Source of the DNA: Sphingomonas sp. PP-CE-1G-424
GTDB lineage: Bacteria > Pseudomonadota > Alphaproteobacteria > Sphingomonadales > Sphingomonadaceae
Assembly: GCF_004341085.1 (NCBI RefSeq)
Contig: NZ_SLXW01000002.1
Coordinates: 682,001-746,000 of the forward strand
Length of the DNA: 64,000 nucleotides
Direction: 5' to 3'
This document shows, piece after piece, positions 58,910-64,000 of the stretch. A program made the position numbers and the translations under genes. The notes beneath the pieces were generated by a model. That model did no database searches. It saw nothing but the letters and a program-made list of their open reading frames with translations, and was not told where the DNA came from. Numbering within the stretch: the first letter of the stretch is position 1; every line of letters begins with the position of its first letter.

Positions 58910-59387
58910 CGTGACGCTCGCCGTCGTCATCGGTGCGCACGGCATCGGTGGCGAAGTGCGGCTGAAGGTCTTCGCCGAGAATTTCGGAAGCTATAAGAGC
59001 TTCAACAATGGCGCGCTGTCGCTGAAGTCCGCCCGCAGCGGCAACAACGGCATGATCGCGCGCTTCGCCGAGGTCGCCGATCGCAACGCTGCCGAGGCGA
59101 TGCGCGGAACCGAGCTGACGGTGCCCCGGTCGTCGCTGCCGCCGCTGGAAGATGGTGAGTATTATCACACGGATGTGATCGGGCTCGATGTCGTCTCGAC
59201 CGATGGGGAGGCGATCGGACGGGTCGTTGCTATCGATAATTTCGGTGCGGGCGATGTGATCGAGATCGAGCGGCCGTCCGTGGACGACAAGCCCGGCAAG
59301 CGGTTCATGATACCGATGCGACCCGAGGCCGTTCCTGAGTGGGACGCCGACCGGCTCATTGTCGAGGCTTCGTTCGCGGCCGAATAA
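58887..59387 (+). CDS. rimM: ribosome maturation factor RimM
   Basis: RimM, 166 residues from the ATG at 58887 (MEAPRKADVTLAVVIGAHGIGGEVRLKVF). An in-frame ATG at 58821 would add a Pro/Thr-rich leader; I prefer the later start because it matches the usual family N-terminus. The PRC-barrel half has EYYHTDVIGLDVVSTDGEAIGRVVAIDNFGAGDVIEI. RimM helps fold the 3' domain of 16S rRNA around S19. Between rpsP and trmD as usual. Confidence 0.93.
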   Translation: MEAPRKADVTLAVVIGAHGIGGEVRLKVFAENFGSYKSFNNGALSLKSARSGNNGMIARFAEVADRNAAEAMRGTELTVPRSSLPPLEDGEYYHTDVIGLDVVSTDGEAIGRVVAIDNFGAGDVIEIERPSVDDKPGKRFMIPMRPEAVPEWDADRLIVEASFAAE

Positions 59388-59408
59388 TAGGCTTTAACTA
59401 CCGCTTCC

Positions 59409-59465
59409 TTGTTCTCCCGCGAAGGCGGGAGTCCAGTCTGGGTCCCCGCCTTCGCGGGGAAACAA
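59409..59465. repeat. REP-like palindrome (class TCTCCCGCGAAGG)
   Basis: TTGTTCTCCCGCGAAGGCGG and CCGCCTTCGCGGGGAAACAA around a short spacer. Same class as the copy inside the acyl-CoA synthetase gene at 39841. Lies between the convergent rimM and flavoprotein genes. Confidence 0.85.
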
Positions 59466-59483
59466 TCTTCTTTAAGCGTGCGC

Positions 59484-60389
59484 TCACCGCCGCAGCGGTT
59501 GCTGCTCGGCGAGCAGATTGCGGATCGTTGTTGCGGCGACGCCGGCTTCTCCCATGGCGTGGCTGATCTGGTCGAGCCCCTTCACGACGTCGCCGGCTGC
59601 GAACAGGCCGGGGATCGAGGTGCGCTGGTGCGGGTCGACCTCCAGGCACCCGTCCTCGGATGCGCGTGCGCCTGCGGCGACGGCCAGTTCCGAACGGATG
59701 ACCGATCCGAGCGCTGGATAGATGCTGTCGAACGACAACCGTCCCTCGACCGTGTCCAAAGCCAATTTGTCTCCCTCGATCGCATAGTTGCCGCAACGGC
59801 CTCCGACGCGGACGATCCCGGCATCGTCTAGCGCCGCTTCGCATGCCGGATCGAGGTCGTGGCCACCCTCTGGGGCGATCAGCGTCACGTCTTTCGTGTA
59901 GCCGCGCAGGAACAGCGCCTCGCGCATGCCGTGGTCGCCGGTGCCGATGATGCCGACGCGCTTGTCGGTGACCTCGTAGCCGTCGCAGATCGGGCAGTAG
60001 CGGAGCAGCCCCGCCTCCAGCGCTTCGTCGTGGATCGCGTCGGGCATGTTTGGACGGTTGTTCACGACGCCGGTGGCGAGCAGCACGCTGCGAGCCCGCG
60101 CCCGACGATCGCCGAGCCGTACGGTGAAGCCGTCGTCGTCGACTTCGATCGCGTCGACCCGCACGCCCTCGCGGACTGCACCATAGGTTTCTGCCTGCGC
60201 CAGCATCCGCCCGAGCAGGTCCGTGCCGCGGATGCCTTCGGGATAACCGGCATGGTTGTGCGTGCACGGGATCAGCGCGGCGCGGCTGCTGCCGCAATCG
60301 AACAGGCGGATCGAGAGGTGGAACCGCGCGAGGTAGATGGCCGCGGTCAGGCCTGCCGGGCCGGCGCCGATGATGATGCAATCGTCCAT
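59484..60389 (-). CDS. thioredoxin-reductase-like NAD(P)/FAD oxidoreductase
   Basis: A 301-residue flavoprotein. FAD site [18 protein letters not shown], an active-site-like disulfide CPICDGYE (CxxC at the position of the thioredoxin-reductase CATC), NADPH site [16 protein letters not shown], and C-terminal [26 protein letters not shown]. Compared with TrxB the second half is divergent, so it may reduce another partner. The start MDDCIII at 60389 is chosen; the much longer upstream frame is a shadow of trmD. It sits on the opposite strand inside the rimM-trmD interval. Confidence 0.85.
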   Translation of the reverse strand: MDDCIIIGAGPAGLTAAIYLARFHLSIRLFDCGSSRAALIPCTHNHAGYPEGIRGTDLLGRMLAQAETYGAVREGVRVDAIEVDDDGFTVRLGDRRARARSVLLATGVVNNRPNMPDAIHDEALEAGLLRYCPICDGYEVTDKRVGIIGTGDHGMREALFLRGYTKDVTLIAPEGGHDLDPACEAALDDAGIVRVGGRCGNYAIEGDKLALDTVEGRLSFDSIYPALGSVIRSELAVAAGARASEDGCLEVDPHQRTSIPGLFAAGDVVKGLDQISHAMGEAGVAATTIRNLLAEQQPLRR

Positions 60390-60497
60390 TCGCCGCGAGC
60401 GTTTCGCCAGCGTAATTGTTCCACCGCGGCGATCCGTATAGGTGCTGGACGCATTCGGCGCCGCACACTGGCGCAAACGCTTAGAGAATTGGACGCT

Positions 60498-61229
60498 GTG
60501 ACTTTCGCTGCCACGATATTGACGCTGTATCCGGAGATGTTTCCGGGGCCGCTGGGGACTTCGCTTGCGGGCCGTGCGCTGGGGGAGGGGCGGTGGTCTT
60601 GCTCGCCGGTGCAGATCCGGGACTTTGCGACGGACAAGCACAAGTCGGTGGACGATACGCCGGCGGGGGGCGGGGCTGGGATGGTGCTCCGGGCCGACGT
60701 GGTGGCCTCGGCGATCGACAGCGTGGCCGATGGGCGGCCGGTGCTGGCGATGACGCCTCGGGGTAAGCCGCTGACCCAGGAGCGGGTGCGCCAGCTCGCG
60801 CAGGGCCCCGGCGTCACCATTCTTTGTGGCCGGTTCGAGGGGTTCGACGAACGGCTGTTCGAGGCGCGGGAGATCGAGGAGGTCTCGATCGGCGACTACA
60901 TCCTGTCGGGCGGCGAGATGGGCGCGCTGGTGCTGCTCGATGCTTGCATTCGGCTGCTGCCCGGCGTAATGGGCGCAGCTTCTAGTGGGGATGACGAGAG
61001 CTTCGAAGCGGGGCTGCTCGAATATCCGCACTATACCCGACCTCAGATATGGGAAGGGCGCACGATCCCGCAGGTGCTGCGATCGGGGGATCATGCGAAG
61101 ATCGCTGCATGGCGCAAACGCCGCGCGGAGATCGATACACGGTCACGGCGACCGGACCTTTGGGAGCGCCATGAGGGCGTTCGGGTCCAGTCGCCCTCTG
61201 GCGCGCAGCGACACGAGGACGAGACATGA
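60498..61229 (+). CDS. trmD: tRNA (guanine-N1)-methyltransferase TrmD
   Basis: A 243-residue SPOUT methyltransferase with a GTG start ([20 protein letters not shown]). Knot motifs: [45 protein letters not shown] and [13 protein letters not shown]. Methylates G37 N1 in tRNAs. The open frame extends far upstream but without family similarity. Stop overlaps the rplS start (ATGA). Confidence 0.95.
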   Translation: MTFAATILTLYPEMFPGPLGTSLAGRALGEGRWSCSPVQIRDFATDKHKSVDDTPAGGGAGMVLRADVVASAIDSVADGRPVLAMTPRGKPLTQERVRQLAQGPGVTILCGRFEGFDERLFEAREIEEVSIGDYILSGGEMGALVLLDACIRLLPGVMGAASSGDDESFEAGLLEYPHYTRPQIWEGRTIPQVLRSGDHAKIAAWRKRRAEIDTRSRRPDLWERHEGVRVQSPSGAQRHEDET

Positions 61230-61618
61230 ACCTGTTGCAGACGATCGAAGCCGAGAACATCGCGAAGTTCCTGGCCAACAAGACGATCCCCGATTTCCGC
61301 CCCGGCGACACGCTGAAGGTCGGCGTGAAGGTCGTCGAAGGCGAGCGCACGCGTATTCAGAACTACGAGGGCGTGTGCATCGCGCGCTCGAACAAGGGCA
61401 TGGGTTCGAACTTCACCGTGCGTAAGATGAGCTTCGGCGAGGGCGTCGAGCGCGTCTTCCCGCTCTACTCGCCGAACGTCGATTCGATCGAAGTCGTCCG
61501 CAAGGGCGCCGTGCGTCGCGCCAAGCTGTATTACCTGCGTGGCCGCACCGGCAAGGCAGCGCGTATCGCCGAGCGTCGCGACATGCGCCCCGCAAAGGGC
61601 ACCGCAGCCGCCGAGTAA
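61226..61618 (+). CDS. rplS: 50S ribosomal protein L19
   Basis: A 130-residue L19: [88 protein letters not shown]. Last gene of the ffh-rpsP-rimM-trmD-rplS cluster; overlaps trmD by ATGA and is followed by a strong terminator. Confidence 0.96.
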   Translation: MNLLQTIEAENIAKFLANKTIPDFRPGDTLKVGVKVVEGERTRIQNYEGVCIARSNKGMGSNFTVRKMSFGEGVERVFPLYSPNVDSIEVVRKGAVRRAKLYYLRGRTGKAARIAERRDMRPAKGTAAAE

Positions 61619-61635
61619 TCGGAGCCTGCTAGAGT

Positions 61636-61675
61636 TGAAAAAGGGCGCGGGGGCGATGGTCCCCGCGCCCTTTTT
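61636..61675 (+). terminator. intrinsic terminator after rplS
   Basis: AAAAAGGGCGCGGGG, short loop, CCCCGCGCCCTTTTT: a 14-15 bp GC-rich stem followed by a T-run, 20 bases after the L19 stop. The strongest terminator seen in the window. Confidence 0.92.
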
Positions 61676-62020
61676 CGTTGTGCGCGGGGTGGGGGCTGGT
61701 TGGCGCAGCAAGCTGTTGGAAAGGCTGCCGTTTGTTGGTGTTTCGTGTTTATGCTGCAGCACGGAAGTATAGGAAGTGTAGACGCTGGGAAGCATTTTCG
61801 ATGTGGGCGTGGTGTCGGGGTGTAAGGGCGGTGTCGCGGTTAAGGGGGTCGGCGCGGGCATCTGATGACGGTGCGCTTCTCCGGGCATGTAGGACAGCCG
61901 ATTAGCCGCCGGCCAGCGGTGGTTGTGGGGCTGCACGCTTCGTCTGTCCATCGGGGCGTGGGAGGCGGTTATCCGGTCGGACAGGGACGCGCGGTCCTTC
62001 GCAGGCCGACTTGCGCTTCC

Positions 62021-62076
62021 TTGTTCTCCCGCGAAGGCGGGAGCCCAGTCTGGGTCCCCGCCTTCGCGGGGAAACA
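62021..62076. repeat. REP-like palindrome (class TCTCCCGCGAAGG)
   Basis: Third copy of the class seen at 39841 and 59409; TTGTTCTCCCGCGAAGGCGG and CCGCCTTCGCGGGGAAACA arms around a short spacer. Intergenic. Confidence 0.85.
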
Positions 62077-62310
62077 CGTCTTGCTGGCGGATTGGGATGG
62101 CTGCTCGTTTGAGGCGTGAGGGGCTTTGCCACGCTGAGCACGCTCGCGTGGACATGCCCCACCCCGACCCTCCCCTGAAGGGGAGGGAGTTTTCGTCGTG
62201 CCACCATGCAATTTCGGCGCGTCACGCAACGCACTCCCCGCGCGGGCGGGGAACCCTATCCTCGGGACTTATGATCACATTGCGCCACGGAGCGCAGCTC
62301 AAGGACTGGA

Positions 62311-62397
62311 TTCACGCGAAGGCGCTAAGGCGCGAAGAGAAGACTGGGCAAGTGCGCTAAATGAGCTTCTCTTCGCGCCTTAGCGCCTTCGCGTGAA
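62311..62397. repeat. perfect 32-bp inverted repeat
   Basis: Left arm 62311-62342 (TTCACGCGAAGGCGCTAAGG..) is exactly complementary to right arm 62366-62397 (..CCTTAGCGCCTTCGCGTGAA), with a 23-base spacer. No open gene spans it. Distinct from the other repeat classes in the window. Confidence 0.85.
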
Positions 62398-62409
62398 CAT
62401 GCCCTTCTC

Positions 62410-62492
62410 CGTCATCCTGACGAAAGTCAGGACCCAGGATCACGAACGCCGCGCTGCTTGGCTCTGGGTCCTGACTTTCGTCAGGATGACGG
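62410..62492. repeat. paired palindromic repeat (class GTCATCCTG)
   Basis: CCGTCATCCTGACGAAAGTC..AGGACCCAG and, inverted, CTGGGTCCTGACTTTCGTCAGGATGACGG. Same class as 38644 and 58579. Confidence 0.75.
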
Positions 62493-62610
62493 CGTGGGTG
62501 GGGAGGCGTTCCGCTTGCAATCACGAACGCTGCCGTCTGTAGGTCGTGCCCGTGGAGCGTACCCGCCTCCGGTGGCCCCCACGCACCCGTCAGCCCGCCT
62601 CAAGCACCCG

Positions 62611-63150
62611 TCAGGCCTCGCGCCACGCGCCGGGCTCCAGACCCGCCACGGTCCAGTCGCCGATGCTCCACCGGACCAGCCGCAGCGTGGGGTGGTCGAT
62701 CGCGGCGGTCATGCGGCGGACTTGGCGGTTGCGGCCTTCGCGGATCGTTATCTTCAGCCAGCAATCGGGGATGCTCGCGCGGACCCGGATCGGCGGGACG
62801 CGCGGCCAAAGGTCGGGCGCGGCGATCCGCTCGACGTCGGCGCGGGCAGGGCCGTCCTTCAGCAGGACGCCGCCCCGCAACCGATCGAGCGCGTCCTCGC
62901 CGGCATCGCCCTCGACCTGCACGAGATAGGTCTTGGCCAGCTTGAACTTCGGGTCCGCGATCCGCGCCTGGAGGCGGCCGTCGTCGGTCAGCAGCAACAG
63001 CCCTTCGCTATCGCGGTCGAGCCGCCCCGCCGGATAGACGCCCGGCACCTCGACGAACTGCGACAGCGTCGCGCGCGGGGTCGGACTGTTCACGTCGGTG
63101 AACTGGCTGAGCACGTCGTACGGTTTGTTGAACAGGATTACCCGGGGCAT
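62611..63150 (-). CDS. RluE-like 23S rRNA pseudouridine synthase
   Basis: A 179-residue small-subclass RsuA/RluE-type synthase: [19 protein letters not shown], active-site Asp in [28 protein letters not shown], and [26 protein letters not shown]. Lacks the S4 domain, as RluE does. Likely isomerises one uridine of 23S rRNA; the exact position cannot be told from sequence. Minus strand, facing the repeat-rich gap. Confidence 0.9.
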   Translation of the reverse strand: MPRVILFNKPYDVLSQFTDVNSPTPRATLSQFVEVPGVYPAGRLDRDSEGLLLLTDDGRLQARIADPKFKLAKTYLVQVEGDAGEDALDRLRGGVLLKDGPARADVERIAAPDLWPRVPPIRVRASIPDCWLKITIREGRNRQVRRMTAAIDHPTLRLVRWSIGDWTVAGLEPGAWREA

Positions 63151-63345
63151 GGCGCTGTCTTAGGGGAAGACCATTAAGAGGGTCGAGGGGTAACGCCAAA
63201 CCGGCGACATAAAAGACTCGTTGATGCCGCCACGCATGGAAGCACGCCAAGTAAGGTGGCGCCCAAAAGCTACCATTTTTGGCTGTATCAAACGATTAAT
63301 TACATTTATCATCAACGACTGGTGGTTTGACTTGGAGGTTGAGCG

Positions 63346-64000
63346 ATGGCCGAGAAAGTGATCCGCATCGATCGTAAGACCTTTCGTCTCGTCGCTACGG
63401 TGAACGAGGGTGGCAGTCTGTATTTTTCCGCGGGTGCTGTAATCGCGGTCGAGAAATATGACATGAGAATCGGTAAGAGCGAGTTCGATTTTCAGGTGAA
63501 CTCACGTCGTTTTCGCGGGCGTGTTCCTGAGCCGATAGCAGCCTCGCAGGCTGGCTTAGATCGCGAGTTTATGGAAAGTCGCGTTAAGTCGAACTTGATG
63601 GGGCTACCGGTCAGTGTTGGCAATGCTGTAGCGATGGCGCGCGACCGTCGTATCGAACTTACCTATGGTGAAGTACGTCCTCAAGTGTTCCGTAGCTCGG
63701 TTCCCACGCAACCGGTTGCGTGGCGTATTTGGTTCAAGCAGACTTGGTATAGCGGGCAAGCGAGCGGACGAAGCATGCTCGGCAAAGCCAAGGCATCTGA
63801 CGGTCTCAAGGCATCCGCCTCCGCTGCAGGAAGCGCCGCCATAGGAGGTGCTTCGGGGAGGTCCATCACAACTTTCGCCCCCAATGCGATTGGGCCGCTG
63901 ACCAACGATGCCGGAATTCTACGAGTATATGTCCCGACGGAGGATCCCTTCACTCTCTTCCGCCGTCCGTTTGATAGCCATGATCTGATAGGACGCGCGC
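63346..64000 (+). CDS. unrecognised gene running off the window
   Basis: An open frame of 218 codons with no stop before the window edge. Starts MAEKVIRIDRKTFRLVATVNEGG with GGAGGTTGAG upstream. The N-terminal part is beta-rich, followed by a helical stretch and a Ser/Ala/Gly-rich linker (residues about 155-180). No family recognised. Codon use is clearly less GC-biased than in the genes to its left, suggesting a second accessory stretch begins near 63.2 kb. Confidence 0.6.
   Translation, partial: MAEKVIRIDRKTFRLVATVNEGGSLYFSAGAVIAVEKYDMRIGKSEFDFQVNSRRFRGRVPEPIAASQAGLDREFMESRVKSNLMGLPVSVGNAVAMARDRRIELTYGEVRPQVFRSSVPTQPVAWRIWFKQTWYSGQASGRSMLGKAKASDGLKASASAAGSAAIGGASGRSITTFAPNAIGPLTNDAGILRVYVPTEDPFTLFRRPFDSHDLIGRA

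Larger units (their letters stand above)
61676..62610. other. gene-free region with a cluster of palindromic repeats
   Basis: About 930 bases without a gene on either strand. Contains a REP-like element at 62021-62076, a partial CCCGACCCTCCCC unit near 62163, a 32-bp inverted repeat at 62311-62397 and a paired repeat at 62410-62492. Confidence 0.6.

Noticed and set aside
59859..60497. Upstream extension of trmD
   Set aside because: The 213 extra residues do not resemble TrmD and lie antisense to a clear flavoprotein; GTG at 60498 gives the standard N-terminus.
62021..62492. CRISPR array
   Set aside because: The repeated units are palindromic, of different classes and irregularly spaced, with no regular spacers.

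Overview
The window looks like chromosomal DNA of a Sphingomonas-type alphaproteobacterium (Sphingomonadales). Support comes from high GC with GC-rich third codon positions, the order ffh-rpsP-rimM-trmD-rplS, a short FtsY next to mtaB, spinster-type MFS, SleB, RlpA and YqcI/YcgG proteins of sphingomonad character, and several classes of paired palindromic (REP-like) repeats at gene junctions. All assignments come from reading the sequence and recognising families; nothing was searched.

Region A (1 to about 22.2 kb) is accessory. Genes are sparse, intergenic stretches are long, codon use is more relaxed, and four decayed copies of one dispersed repeat are present. Its main content is a three-gene minus-strand operon (9081 to 3470) that looks like a defence locus. 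It comprises a 1319-residue protein combining an Mrr-like nuclease, TPR repeats, a GreA/GreB C-terminal-like domain and a PIN nuclease domain, then a 44-residue protein, then a Shedu-family (DUF4263) nuclease. A potassium-channel-like membrane protein lies upstream on the opposite strand. Relics of a GHKL ATPase gene and of an unidentified minus-strand gene lie downstream. Further on are an orphan secDF pair, small lipoproteins and secreted proteins, a ribbon-helix-helix regulator with a palindromic operator candidate over its own start, and a small mobile-element-like module (MerR-type HTH protein, small proteins, AlpA-type regulator) that ends the region. No integrase, tRNA or att site was seen.

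Region B (22.3 to 63.2 kb) is dense, core-like chromosome. It holds SleB and RlpA cell-wall proteins; an ABC transporter operon with an AttH/CrtC-like lipocalin protein; an FMN alpha-hydroxyacid oxidase; a YqcI/YcgG plus DUF1989 pair divergent from a Crp/Fnr regulator, with an FNR-type box between them; an M3 peptidase plus MHS-family transporter; and a two-component system and an EF-hand protein. It continues with acyl-CoA metabolism (thioesterase, acyl-CoA synthetase), a glutathione transferase, a second MFS transporter, and a tandem-TetR regulator divergent from a probable catabolic cluster (acyl-CoA dehydrogenase, zinc alcohol dehydrogenase, phosphotransferase, two SDRs). sodB, yciB, ftsY-mtaB, a GGDEF/EAL protein, and the ffh-rpsP-rimM-trmD-rplS translation and targeting cluster with a thioredoxin-reductase-like flavoprotein inside it complete the region, followed by a strong terminator, a repeat-filled gap and a pseudouridine synthase.

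Region C (63.2 to 64.0 kb) begins a second stretch of different character, with one unrecognised open gene running off the end.

The most notable points are the composite nuclease/PIN plus Shedu operon with an intervening small protein; a REP-like palindrome inserted in frame inside the acyl-CoA synthetase gene; a REP arm that appears to supply a Shine-Dalgarno sequence; and the YqcI/YcgG-DUF1989-Crp/Fnr arrangement.
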